Source: PALSA-612 sp963742925 (GTDB lineage Bacteria > Actinomycetota > Thermoleophilia > Gaiellales > Gaiellaceae). From it: DNA of 64,000 nucleotides. Shown here one piece after another: positions 24,331 to 33,490 of this stretch. The stretch is from the NCBI GenBank assembly GCA_963742925.1, contig CAVUNV010000013.1, forward strand, positions 1 to 64,000. The letters are read 5' to 3'. Below the pieces are notes generated by a model that saw nothing but the letters and a program-made list of their open reading frames with translations, was not told where the DNA came from and did no database searches. Each line of letters opens with the position of its first letter. The stretch's first letter is position 1. Position numbers and translations under genes: made by a program.

Positions 24331-25155
24331 GTGCCGGCAACCGCCTTCGCGCTCGCGCTCGCCGCCGCGGGCGTCCACGCGCTCTGGAACGTCCTGCTCG
24401 CGCGGGCGCGCGACCCGGAGGCCGCCACGGCGGTCGCGCTGATCGTCGCGGTGGCCGCGTTCGCGCCCGTCGCGGCGCTGACGTGGGACGTGCGGCCGGG
24501 TGTCTGGCCCTTCCTCGTCGCCACCGGCGCGTTCGAGCTCCTCTACTTCGCGCTCCTCGCGGGGGCCTACCGGCGGGCCGAGCTGTCGGTCGTCTATCCG
24601 CTCGCCCGTGGGGCAGCGCCCGTGCTCGTCCTCGTCGTCGGCGTCGTCGCGCTCGGCAAGTCGAGCTCCTGGGGGCAGGCGACCGGCGTCGCCCTCGTCG
24701 CGGCCGGGATCCTGCTGGTGCGCGGCTTCCGCCGCGGCGGAGACGTCGTCGGAGTCTCGATGGGGCTCGCGATCGCGAGCTGCATCGCCGCCTACACCCT
24801 GATCGACAAGCACGGCATCACCCACGCGGGGCCGATCCCGTACCTCGAGCTCTCGATGCTCGTGCCGGCGCTCGTCTACGCCGGTGGGATCGCGAAGCTG
24901 AAGGGCCGCGCCGCGCTGAGGGCGGAGCTCGGGCCGGCCACGATCGCCGCCGGGATCGCGACCTTCACCGCGTACGCGCTCGTGCTGGCCGCGCTCGCCC
25001 GCGCCTCGGCGGCCTCGGTCGCGGCCGTGCGCGAGACGAGCGTCGTGATCGCCGCCCTGCTCGCTGGGGCCGTCCTACGTGAGCGCGTTGGGCCGGGCCG
25101 GCTGGCCGGTGCGGCGCTCGTGGCCGGGGGTGTGGCGCTGCTCAGCCTGGCCTGA
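24331..25155 (+). CDS. EamA/DMT-family transporter
   Basis: A 274-residue protein with ten hydrophobic helices in two EamA halves, from GTG 24331: PATAFALALAAAGVHALWNV opens half one and GVSMGLAIASCIAAYTLIDK opens half two. Late helices include AAVRETSVVIAALLAGAVLR and LAGAALVAGGVALLSLA. Such carriers move amino acids, sugars or metabolites, usually outward; substrate cannot be assigned. The start lies 26 bp from the divergent GDPD start. The downstream HAD gene begins 17 bp after the stop. Confidence 0.9.
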   Translation: MPATAFALALAAAGVHALWNVLLARARDPEAATAVALIVAVAAFAPVAALTWDVRPGVWPFLVATGAFELLYFALLAGAYRRAELSVVYPLARGAAPVLVLVVGVVALGKSSSWGQATGVALVAAGILLVRGFRRGGDVVGVSMGLAIASCIAAYTLIDKHGITHAGPIPYLELSMLVPALVYAGGIAKLKGRAALRAELGPATIAAGIATFTAYALVLAALARASAASVAAVRETSVVIAALLAGAVLRERVGPGRLAGAALVAGGVALLSLA

Positions 25156-25172
25156 AAGGTACGCTCGGGCGC

Positions 25173-25844
25173 GTGGCAGATCCGACCCGCGCCGGCGCCT
25201 TCACCTTCGACTTCAACGGCACGCTCTCGCACGACGAGCCGGTCCTGTGCGAGATCTTCTGCGAGCTGTTCGCCGAGGAGGGCCGGCCGCTCTCGGCCCA
25301 GGAGTACTTCGACGAACTGGCCGGACTGTCCGATCCGGAGATCGTCTGGACGTGGCTCGGCCGAGACAACCCCCGGGCCGATCACGTGATCGCCGAGCGA
25401 GTCGCGCGCTACCGCGCGCTGGTGGCCGACGGATCGACGGTGCCCGACGCGGTGCGCGAGGCGGTGCGCTACGCGGCCGCGGTCGTGCCGGTGGCGGTCG
25501 TGACGGGGGCGGCGCGGAGCGAGGTCGAGCCGGTGCTCGCCGCCGCGGATCTCTCCGGGTCGATCACGGCGATCGTGTCGTCCGACGACGTTCGCGAGGG
25601 CAAGCCGCATCCCGAGAGCTACCTGCGTGCGCTCGAGCTGCTCGACGGTGGCCTTCGGCCCGATGAGGTCGTCGCGTTCGAGGACACCGAGGCCGGCGTG
25701 GCCTCGGCCAAGGGGGCGGGGTTGCACTGCCTGGCCGTGCTCGGGACGCTGGCGCCGGAGCGGCTCGCGGCGGCCGACGAGGTGGTGCCGGCGATCGACG
25801 TCGCGCTCGTCCAGCGGCTGCTCGCGGGGGACGATCCGACGTGA
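25173..25844 (+). CDS. HAD-superfamily hydrolase (beta-phosphoglucomutase-like) with DxN motif I
   Basis: A 223-residue haloacid dehalogenase-type protein from GTG 25173. Motif I is FTFDFNGTLSH: the nucleophile Asp is present but the second Asp, the general acid, is Asn. Motif II is VPVAVVTGAA, motif III lysine in REGKPHPESYLRAL, motif IV VVAFEDTEAGVASAKGAG. A helical cap lies at about residues 20-85. The D-to-N change would weaken phosphate-ester hydrolysis by the usual mechanism. The stop overlaps the next start (GTGA), coupling it to the homocysteine methyltransferase. Confidence 0.85.
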   Translation: MADPTRAGAFTFDFNGTLSHDEPVLCEIFCELFAEEGRPLSAQEYFDELAGLSDPEIVWTWLGRDNPRADHVIAERVARYRALVADGSTVPDAVREAVRYAAAVVPVAVVTGAARSEVEPVLAAADLSGSITAIVSSDDVREGKPHPESYLRALELLDGGLRPDEVVAFEDTEAGVASAKGAGLHCLAVLGTLAPERLAAADEVVPAIDVALVQRLLAGDDPT

Positions 25845-26722
25845 GTGGGTCGTTCCAGGAACGCCTCGACGAGGGCCGCGTGCTCGTCGCCGACGGTGCC
25901 ACGGGCACGAGCTACCAGGAGCGCGGGCTCGAGATCGGCACTGCGCCGGAGGAGTGGCTGTTCCAGACGCCCGAGCGGGTGGTCGAGCTGCACCGGGCCT
26001 TCGTGGACGCCGGCTCGGACATCCTGCTCACCGACACGTTCGGCGCGACGCCGCTACGGCTCCAGCACACGTCGCTCGCCGGTCGCGTCCGGGACGTCAA
26101 CGTGCAGGCGGTCGAGCTGGCGCGGGAGGCCGCCGGCGACCGGGTGCTCGTCGCCGGCTCGATGGGGCCGACCGGGCACCTATTCGAGCCGCTCGGACCG
26201 CTCACACGCGCCGAGTGCATCGAGAACTACGCTGCGCAGGCGGGCGCCCTCACCGAGGGAGGCGCCGATCTGCTCCTGCTGGAGACGTTCTTCTCGCTCG
26301 ACGAGGCACTGGCGGCGATCGAGGGAACGCGGCAGGCGAGCGACCTCCCGCTCGTGGTCACGTTCAGCTTCGACCAGGGCACGCGCACGATGATGGGGCA
26401 CTCGGCGGCGCACATGACCGAGGCGATCCTCCCGCTCGGCGTCGCGGCGATCGGCGCCAACTGCGGCAAGTCGCTCGCGGACGCCGACCTCGTCGCAGCG
26501 GAGCTCGTCGACCTCGCCGGTGAAGTTCCGGTCTGGATCAAGCCGAATGCGGGTGTCCCGAAGATCGTCGGCGACCAGGTCGTCTACGAGGCCGGCCCGA
26601 CCACGCTGGCGGCGCACGTCCGCCGCTACGCGGAGCAGGGTGCGCGGGTGGTCGGAGGCTGCTGCGGCTCGACGCCCGAGCATGTCGCCGCGATCGTCCA
26701 CGCGGTCGCGGACATCAGATGA
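25841..26722 (+). CDS. Homocysteine S-methyltransferase (BHMT-like)
   Basis: A 293-residue (beta/alpha)8 methyltransferase making methionine from homocysteine. N-terminal VLVADGATGTSYQERGLEIG and ILLTDTFGATPLRLQHTSLA are typical of the family. The zinc site is complete: AIGANCGKSLADAD and VVGGCCGSTPEHVAAIVHAV. The methyl donor may be glycine betaine or S-methylmethionine. Closeness to the betaine importer and to dimethylglycine dehydrogenase makes betaine attractive, but this is inference; the gene is transcribed toward, not with, the importer. Confidence 0.88.
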   Translation: MSGSFQERLDEGRVLVADGATGTSYQERGLEIGTAPEEWLFQTPERVVELHRAFVDAGSDILLTDTFGATPLRLQHTSLAGRVRDVNVQAVELAREAAGDRVLVAGSMGPTGHLFEPLGPLTRAECIENYAAQAGALTEGGADLLLLETFFSLDEALAAIEGTRQASDLPLVVTFSFDQGTRTMMGHSAAHMTEAILPLGVAAIGANCGKSLADADLVAAELVDLAGEVPVWIKPNAGVPKIVGDQVVYEAGPTTLAAHVRRYAEQGARVVGGCCGSTPEHVAAIVHAVADIR

Positions 26723-26725
26723 GAA

Positions 26726-26754
26726 GGGCGCCGGGACCGATGGCCCCGGCGCCC
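26726..26754. terminator. Bidirectional terminator between convergent genes
   Basis: Perfect 10-bp stem GGGCGCCGGG (26726-26735) / CCCGGCGCCC (26745-26754) in the 53-bp gap between the homocysteine methyltransferase and proX stops. No U-tract, as is common in high-GC hosts. Confidence 0.7.
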
Positions 26755-26775
26755 TGACGATTCAGGCCGTGTTGC

Positions 26776-27753
26776 TCAGGATGTCCAGGCTTTCACCTTG
26801 GCCCGGTTCGCCTTCACCCACTTCTCGGCCGCCTTGTCGGGGTTCATGTGTTGCCCCGCGATCCAGGTGGCGACCGTGTTCTGGTCAGAGTTCGACCAGC
26901 TCCACTTCTTCAGGAACTTCACGGCCGGCGAGCCGCTCTTGGCGAACTTCGTGCTGAACACCTTGTTCAGCGGATAGGTGTCATAGGCGCACCGGTACAG
27001 GCTCGGATTGTCGCTGGCCTTGCCGCGCGCATCGTCCTTGCAGCCCTTGAATCGTGGCGGAAGCTGCACTTCGACGAGTTTGTACTGCACGTTCAGGTAC
27101 TGCGGCGTGTACCAGTAGAACAGCACCGGCTTCTTCTGCTTGACGAGCTGCGACCAGCGCGCGACCTGCGCAGCCTCGGCACCCACGCTCACGAACTTGA
27201 AGTTCAGCCCGAGCCCCTTGATCAGCTGCTGGTCCTTCTGCACGTAGGACGGGTCGCCGCCGAGGAACATCCCCTGCGAGCCCGACTCGGGGCTCTTGAA
27301 GATCGACTCCTTGCCCTTGAGCCCCTTCCAGGTCTTGAACTGCGGGTACTGCTTGAGCAGGTAGTCCGGGATCGCCCAGAAGATGTGGCCGTTCACCCCG
27401 TTCGAGCCCTCGAGGACGGACGTGTGCTGCTTGGTGATGTACTGCTTGTACTGGTCGACGTGCTGCCAGTCTTCGAGCACCGCGTCCGTCTTCCCGGCGG
27501 CCATCGCCTGGTAGACCGGAATCTCGGCGATCTGCGTGATGTTGACCTTGCAGCCGAGGTTGTGCTCGAGCACGTACTTGGCCACGTACGTGTTGGCCGT
27601 CGAGCCGGCCCAGGCCTGCTCGTTCAGCGTGACCGTCCCGCACGACTTGCCTCCGGCCGTCGCGCTCCCGACGGCCGCGAACGCGATCGCCGCGAGGCCG
27701 ACCGCCAGAAGCGGCAGCAACAGCCGGCCCCTCCGCGACAGGTACTTCGACAT
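26776..27753 (-). CDS. proX: Glycine betaine/choline ABC transporter, substrate-binding protein (ProX/OpuAC-like)
   Basis: Exported binding protein of 325 residues from ATG 27753, with an AGGAGG six bases upstream. Signal peptide LLLPLLAVGLAAIAFAAVGS. The OpuAC-type fold shows in VTLNEQAWAGSTANTYVAKY, IPVYQAMAAGKTDAVLEDWQ and KPVLFYWYTPQYLNVQYKLV, with aromatic residues (W, Y) of the kind that cage a quaternary ammonium. Last gene of a minus-strand ATPase-permease-binding protein operon. Specificity (betaine, choline, carnitine or proline betaine) is not settled, but the catabolic genes across the divergent promoter favour betaine/choline. Confidence 0.92.
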   Translation of the reverse strand: MSKYLSRRGRLLLPLLAVGLAAIAFAAVGSATAGGKSCGTVTLNEQAWAGSTANTYVAKYVLEHNLGCKVNITQIAEIPVYQAMAAGKTDAVLEDWQHVDQYKQYITKQHTSVLEGSNGVNGHIFWAIPDYLLKQYPQFKTWKGLKGKESIFKSPESGSQGMFLGGDPSYVQKDQQLIKGLGLNFKFVSVGAEAAQVARWSQLVKQKKPVLFYWYTPQYLNVQYKLVEVQLPPRFKGCKDDARGKASDNPSLYRCAYDTYPLNKVFSTKFAKSGSPAVKFLKKWSWSNSDQNTVATWIAGQHMNPDKAAEKWVKANRAKVKAWTS

Positions 27754-27776
27754 ATAGCCCTCCTCCGTTGGTTCCG

Positions 27777-29658
27777 TCAATTGGTTCCCTCCAAGCGTGC
27801 CCGCCGGTTGCCACGTGTTACCCGATCCAGCGCGATGCCGAGCGCGAGAATCGCGAGCGAGGCGACGACACCCTCGCCGAACGCGTCGCGCTGGAGGCCC
27901 TGCGCCACCTCGTAGCCGAGCCCGCCCGACCCGACCAGGCCGCCGATCACGACGACCGCGAGCACCATGATGATCCCCTGGTTGACCCCGAGCATGATCG
28001 CGTCACGGGCAAGCGGGATCTTGACCTTCAGCATCACCTGACGGCGCGTCGCCCCGAACGACTCCGCCGCTTCGATCGTGTTGGACGGCACCTCGCGGAT
28101 CCCGGCCGAGACGAGACGGATGACGACCGGGGCTGCGTACAGCACGGCGGCGACGATGCCGGGCACGATCGAGACCGGGAACAGGTAGATGAACGGGATC
28201 AGATAGACGAGCTGCGGCAGCGTCTGCAGGATGTCGAGCACCGGCCGGACCGCCTTCTCAGCCCGCTTGCTCTCGGCCACCCAGACGCCGATCGGGAAGG
28301 CGACGAGCATCGTCAGGACAAGCGCGACGACGACTTGCGACGCCGTGTTCATCCCGCTGTCCCACTCGCCGAGCACGCCGATCACGCAGAGCATCACGAA
28401 CGTCGTCACCGCCGGCCGCCAGCCCGAGAGCAGGAAGGCGATCAGCGTCAGCCCGGCCAGCATGACAGGCGCCGGTGTCTGGGTGAAGAAGTTCAGGAGC
28501 GGCTGTAGGAGGTACTCGACCATGTGGTTCCCGATCCAGCTCGTGACGGTGAAGATGAAGTTGCTCGGATCCTCGACGCGGTCGAGCCACCACTGGATCT
28601 TGGACAGCAGCCAGGCGGGCGCGTTGCCGACGTTGACGTACACGGCTCCCGCGTCCAGCGCGTAGGCGATCCCGACGGAGAGCGCGATCGCAAGGGCGGT
28701 CGCGGCGGTCTCGATGTGCAGGCGCCTGCGCTTCGCGTCGGTGACGTGCGCCCGGGTCGGGTCCGTCCGCTCGGCCATCGACTGGGTGGAGCGGTCGATC
28801 GAGATCGCCATGATCACGATCGCGGCGCCGGCGAGGATCGCGAGTGCCGGGTTCGTGTTCAGCCCGCCGGTGACCAGGCCGCCGAGCCCCGGATCGGTGT
28901 TGATCAGGCTGGCGATCACGACCATCGAGAGTGCGAACAGGATCGTCTGGTTGACCGACAGGAGCAGCATCTTGCGGGCGAGAGGAAGCTGCACCTTCGT
29001 CAGAATCTGCCGGCGAGTCGAGCCCATCGCGGCAGCGGCCTCGACCGTGTTTCCGGGTACGCCGCGGATGCCGAGCGCGGTGATCCTGATCGCCACCGGC
29101 ACCGAGTAGATCATCGTCGTCACGACCGCCGCGCCCGGGCCGACCGAGAACAGGATCACGATCGGCATCAGGTAGGCGAAGGCCGGGACGATCTGCATCG
29201 CGTCGAGCACGGGCGTGATCGTGCGGAGAAACCGATCCGACCGGCCGGCGACGATCCCGAGCGGGATGCCGATCGCCAGCGACAGCGTCACGGCGGCGAA
29301 GACGAGCGAGAACGTCTGCACCGACGGCTCCCAGAGCCCCATGACCGCGAAGGACAGGAAGGCGGCGAGCACCCACAGCGCGGCGCGGATGCCTCCGAAG
29401 CGCAGCGAGACCAGCACGCCTAGGGCGAGCGTCCCGACCCAGGTCAGGTCGTGGAAGAACGACGCGAGCGCGGACACGAAGTCGCCGAGGCCGGTCGAGA
29501 TCCCGTTCAGGATCGTGAAGATCACGCTCGGATTCGCGGCGCTCTGCTGGTCCGAGAGCCAGATCTGGAAGTTGTCGAGGCTTGTCGGGAGCGACTTCCA
29601 CTCGAGCGCCGCCGGCCACGGGTAGGCGCCCGGCCAGAGTCTCGTAGGCGATCACCAT
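27777..29658 (-). CDS. proW: Glycine betaine ABC transporter permease, two fused ProW domains (frameshifted)
   Basis: Channel subunit with two complete permease domains in one chain. Domain 1 (about residues 90-280 of the long frame) has EAAAAMGSTRRQILTKVQLP; domain 2 (about 395-570) has EAAESFGATRRQVMLKVKIP. Both are EAA loops contacting the ATPase, so one protein can serve both ATPase positions. The extreme N-terminus (RFVLAGLVVVGMVIAYET) is in a different frame from LWPGAYPWPAALEWKSLP, implying a one-base deletion near 29640. The coding region may extend to about 29757, adjoining the ATPase stop; ATG 29658 is used here. Confidence 0.88.
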
Positions 29659-29760
29659 CCCGACGACGACGAGGCCGGCGAGGACGAATCGGTTCCGCCA
29701 CCAGGGGCGCGCGGCCGGGATCGCGACGGCCCGGACTGTCTCGGCTCGCGGCCACAGCCA

Positions 29761-30846
29761 CTAGTCGCGCTCCTCGGCGATCGCCTGCAGCACGCCGACG
29801 CGGTCGACCACGCCGACGATCCTGTCGCCCTCGACCGCGCAAACCGGCCGCTCGCTGCCCGCGATCACCGAGACGGCATCGCGGACGGTCGTCCCGACGT
29901 CGAGCCGCGGCCCGTCCTCCTCGCCCGGCTTCGCGTCGCGCATGATCCAGCGCAGCGTCAGGACGTGGGTGCGCGGGATGTCGCGCACGAAGTTCGAGAC
30001 GTAGTCGTCCGCCGGCGAGCCGACCACCTCCTCCGGCGTCCCCACCTGGACGAAGCGGCCGTCGCGCATGATCGCGATCCGGTCGCCGAGCCGAAGCGCC
30101 TCGGGCAGGTCGTGGGTGATGAAGATCATCGTCTTGCCGGTCTCCTCCTGGAGCCGGCAGACCTCGTCCTGCATGTCCCGGCGGATGAGCGGGTCGAGCG
30201 CGCTGAACGGCTCGTCGTAGAGCATCACCTTCGGGTCGACGGCGAAGGCACGGGCGACGCCGACGCGCTGCTGCATGCCGCCGGAGAGCTGGTCCGGGAA
30301 CTGGTTCGCGGCGTCCTCGAGCCCGACCAGGCGCAGCATCTCCGCGGCCCGCTCGAGCCGTTTCGCCTTCGGTACGCCCTGCACCTCGAGGCCGAACGCG
30401 ACGTTGTCGATCACGCGGCGGTGCGCGAGCAGCCCGAAGTGCTGGAAGACCATCGACACGTCGTGACGGCGGAGCTCGCGAAGCTCGGCGGACGACGCGG
30501 CCATCACGTCGCGCCCGGTGATCTCGATCGCGCCCGCGGTCGGCTCGATCAGCCGGATCAGCGTGCGGACGAGGGTCGACTTGCCCGAGCCGGACAGGCC
30601 CATGACGACGAACACCTCGCCGGGCCAGACCTGGAGCGACACGTCCCGGACTGCGGCCACGCACCCGGTCTTCTCCCGCAGCTCGCCACGGGGGAGATCG
30701 GCGTCGGGGGTGCCGATGATCCGCTCGGCGTTCGGCCCGAAGACCTTCCACACGCCCTCGGCGCGGATCAGCGGCGCGCCGCGTTGCTCGCCGACTCCGC
30801 TCGCGGTGGAGCCGGACGCGTCGGCAGTCGTCGGCGCTGCCGTCAT
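29761..30846 (-). CDS. proV: Glycine betaine ABC transporter ATPase (ProV/OpuAA-like)
   Basis: First gene of the importer operon, 361 residues. Walker A GLSGSGKSTLVRTLIRLIEP, Q-loop DVSMVFQHFGLLAHRRVIDN, signature DQLSGGMQQRVGVARAFA, Walker B KVMLYDEPFSALDPLIRR, and H-loop IFITHDLPEALRLGDRIAI. The insertion between the first strand and Walker A (near DADLPRGELREKTGCVA) and the C-terminal CBS region (GSERPVCAVEGDRIVGVVDR) are typical of OpuAA/ProV; CBS domains there sense ionic strength. ATG 30846 or 30855. Divergent from the dimethylglycine dehydrogenase-like gene, so a shared 103-bp control region is likely. Confidence 0.93.
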   Translation of the reverse strand: MTAAPTTADASGSTASGVGEQRGAPLIRAEGVWKVFGPNAERIIGTPDADLPRGELREKTGCVAAVRDVSLQVWPGEVFVVMGLSGSGKSTLVRTLIRLIEPTAGAIEITGRDVMAASSAELRELRRHDVSMVFQHFGLLAHRRVIDNVAFGLEVQGVPKAKRLERAAEMLRLVGLEDAANQFPDQLSGGMQQRVGVARAFAVDPKVMLYDEPFSALDPLIRRDMQDEVCRLQEETGKTMIFITHDLPEALRLGDRIAIMRDGRFVQVGTPEEVVGSPADDYVSNFVRDIPRTHVLTLRWIMRDAKPGEEDGPRLDVGTTVRDAVSVIAGSERPVCAVEGDRIVGVVDRVGVLQAIAEERD

Positions 30847-30949
30847 GCAAAGCACCTGGTCAGAGGATCACCGTACCCCCGGGTAGCGGCGATGACAAGC
30901 GCGGTACGCTCTCGGGCGCCCGCCTCCGACCAATCCCGAAAGGAACCAC

Positions 30950-33490
30950 GTGTCAGAGCAGACCGAGACCGCCGGCTCCCTTCCCGCCGCCGCGCGGGTG
31001 GTCGTGATCGGCGCCGGCATCGTCGGCTCGAGCGTCGCCTTCCATCTCGCCGAGCTCGGCCTGCGCGACCTGCTCCTGATCGACAAGGGGCCGCTCCCGA
31101 ACCCGGGCGGCTCGACCGGCCACGCGTCGAACTTCATCTACCCGGTCGACCACTCGAAGGAGATGACCCAGCTGACGCTGGAGAGCATGCGCCAGTACAA
31201 GGAGCTCGGCGTCTTCACCGAGAGCGGCGGCATCGAGGTCGCGCGGACGGAGGAGCGCCTGCAGGAGCTCGACCGGCGGGTCGTGTCTGCGAAGTCGTGG
31301 GGCGTCGAGCCCGTGTCGATCGTGACGCCGGCGGAGGTGAAGGAGCTCGTCCCCTTCATCGACGAGACCGTGATCCTCGGCGGCTTCTACAGCCCCACCG
31401 TCGGCGTCGTCGACTCGCTGCGGGCGGGCACGATCATGCGCGAGCGCGCGCAGGAGTCGGGAGCCCTGACCGTCTCGGCCAACACGGAGGTGCTGGCGAT
31501 CGAGGTCGAAGGAGGCCGTGTGCGCCGCCTGAGCACGACGCGCGGTGACATCGAGGCCGAGGCCGTCGTGATCTGCTGCGGCTGCTGGAGCCCGCGCCTG
31601 GCCGGCATGGCCGGCGCGCGGATCCCCCTGACACCGGCCGTCCACCAGATGATCGACGTCGGGCCGGTGCCGCGCTTCGCCGACGCGAAGGGCGACATCG
31701 AGTTCCCGATCGTCCGCGACATGGACACGAACATGTACGAGCGCCAGCACGGCTCGGGGCTCGAGATCGGCTCCTATGCGCACCGGCCGATCCTCCACGA
31801 CCCGGAGGAGATCCCCTCGGTGGACGAGGCGGCGCTGTCGCCGACCGAGTTCCCGTTCACCCAGGCCGACTTCAACCTGCAGATGGAGCAGGCGCTCGAG
31901 CTGATGCCGGAGATCGTGGGCGACGAGTCCGTGGGCGTGAAGTACGCCGTCAACGGCATCCTCTCGCTGACCCCCGACGGCCTGCCGATCCTCGGCGAGA
32001 CGCCGGAGGTGAAGGGTCTCTGGTCGGCCGCCGCCGTCTGGGTCAAGGAAGGCCCCGGCGTGGGCAAGTCGGTCGCCGAGTGGATGGTGCACGGCGACAC
32101 GGAGATCGACCTGCAGTCCTCCGACGTCGCGCGCTTCTACGAGCACCAGAAGACGGCCGCCCACGTCAAGGCCCGCTCCGCCGAGGGCTTCAACAAGACC
32201 TACGGCATCGTCCATCCGTCCGAGCAGTGGGAGTCGAACCGGAACGTCCGCCTGTCCCCGTTCTACGAGCGGGAGCGTGAGCTCGGTGCCGTCTTCTTCG
32301 AGACGGCCGGCTGGGAGCGGCCGCACTGGTACGAGTCGAACGCGGCGCTGCTCGACGAGTACGGCGACCGCGTCGGCCGCCGCGAGGCCGAGTGGGACTC
32401 GCGCTGGTGGTCGCCGATCGTCAATGCCGAGCACCTCGCGATGCGCGACCGCGCCGGGATGTTCGACCTGACCGCGTTCGTGGTCTTCGACGTCGTCGGG
32501 CCGGGTGCGCTCGGCTCGCTGCAGCAGGTGGCGATGCGCCAGATGGACGTGGCCACCGGCCGCGTCGTCTACACGCCCGTCCTCTCGCAGTCCGGCGGCT
32601 TCAAGTCCGACCTGACGATCATGCGGCTCGGCGACGAGCACTTCCGCGTCGTGACCGGCGGTGCCCACGGCATGGCCGACCTGAAGTGGTTCGCCGACCA
32701 CCTGCCCGCTGACGGCTCGGCCCAGGCCTTCGACCTGACCTCGGCCTGGTGCACGCTCGGGCTCTGGGGGCCGCGCGCCCGCGACATCCTCGAGACGGTC
32801 ACCTCCGACGACGTCTCCCACGAGGGCTTCCCGTTCGCCACCTGCCGAACGATCGAGGTCGGCCCGCTGCGCGTGCTCGCCTCGCGCATCTCCTACGTGG
32901 GCGACCTCGGCTGGGAGCTCTACGTGCCGATCGAGCAGGGAGCACGGCTGTGGGACATCGTCTCGGAGGCGGGACAGCCGCACGGGATCGTCCCGGCGGG
33001 GATCGGTGTCTACGGGACGACCGGCCGGCTCGAGAAGTGCTACCGCGCGTTCGGCTTCGAGCTCGACAACGACTACGACGTGGTCGAGGCAGGCATGGCC
33101 TGGGGGAAGGTGAAGGACGACGACTTCGTCGGCAAGGAGGCGCACGTGCGCCAGCGCGAGGCCGAGCCGGCCGCGATCCTCTGCACGCTGACCGTCGACG
33201 ACCACACCTCGAGCGCGGGCGTGAAGCGCTACATGCTGGGCCGCGAGCCCGTCGTGACGCGTGACGGGAAGCCGCTCACCGACCGGAAGGGGCGCCGCTC
33301 GTACGTGACGAGCGCCGGCGCCGGGCCGTCGATCGGCAAGCACATCCTGATGTCCTACCTGCCGCCCGAGCAGGCGAACGTCGGCGAGGAGCTCGCGGTC
33401 GAGTACATGGGCGAGCGGTATCCGGTCACCGTCGACGTCGCCGGCTCGGCGCCGATCTTCGACCCGGAGAACACGCGGATCCGCTCGTGA
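30950..33490 (+). CDS. Dimethylglycine/sarcosine dehydrogenase-like FAD and GcvT-domain oxidoreductase
   Basis: An 846-residue two-part flavoenzyme that would demethylate dimethylglycine (or sarcosine), passing electrons to ETF and the one-carbon unit to tetrahydrofolate. FAD part (residues 15-390): VIGAGIVGSSVAFHLAELG, GGSTGHASNFIYPVDHSKEM (the His is in the region used for covalent FAD in dimethylglycine dehydrogenase), and LTPDGLPILGETPEVKGLWS. Then a linker domain (to about 480) and a GcvT-like folate domain: HLAMRDRAGMFDLTAFVVFD, ISYVGDLGWELYVPIEQGAR, KCYRAFGFELDNDYDVVEAG. GTG 30950 follows GAAAGGA. The etfB start overlaps its stop. Length fits dimethylglycine dehydrogenases. Confidence 0.88.
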   Translation: MSEQTETAGSLPAAARVVVIGAGIVGSSVAFHLAELGLRDLLLIDKGPLPNPGGSTGHASNFIYPVDHSKEMTQLTLESMRQYKELGVFTESGGIEVARTEERLQELDRRVVSAKSWGVEPVSIVTPAEVKELVPFIDETVILGGFYSPTVGVVDSLRAGTIMRERAQESGALTVSANTEVLAIEVEGGRVRRLSTTRGDIEAEAVVICCGCWSPRLAGMAGARIPLTPAVHQMIDVGPVPRFADAKGDIEFPIVRDMDTNMYERQHGSGLEIGSYAHRPILHDPEEIPSVDEAALSPTEFPFTQADFNLQMEQALELMPEIVGDESVGVKYAVNGILSLTPDGLPILGETPEVKGLWSAAAVWVKEGPGVGKSVAEWMVHGDTEIDLQSSDVARFYEHQKTAAHVKARSAEGFNKTYGIVHPSEQWESNRNVRLSPFYERERELGAVFFETAGWERPHWYESNAALLDEYGDRVGRREAEWDSRWWSPIVNAEHLAMRDRAGMFDLTAFVVFDVVGPGALGSLQQVAMRQMDVATGRVVYTPVLSQSGGFKSDLTIMRLGDEHFRVVTGGAHGMADLKWFADHLPADGSAQAFDLTSAWCTLGLWGPRARDILETVTSDDVSHEGFPFATCRTIEVGPLRVLASRISYVGDLGWELYVPIEQGARLWDIVSEAGQPHGIVPAGIGVYGTTGRLEKCYRAFGFELDNDYDVVEAGMAWGKVKDDDFVGKEAHVRQREAEPAAILCTLTVDDHTSSAGVKRYMLGREPVVTRDGKPLTDRKGRRSYVTSAGAGPSIGKHILMSYLPPEQANVGEELAVEYMGERYPVTVDVAGSAPIFDPENTRIRS

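Noticed and set aside
30953..33343. Long minus-strand open frame (~796 codons) opposite the dimethylglycine dehydrogenase gene
   Set aside because: Composition is rich in R, H, D, V and L with no domain signal, as expected for the complement of GC-rich coding DNA; the plus strand holds a complete flavoenzyme.
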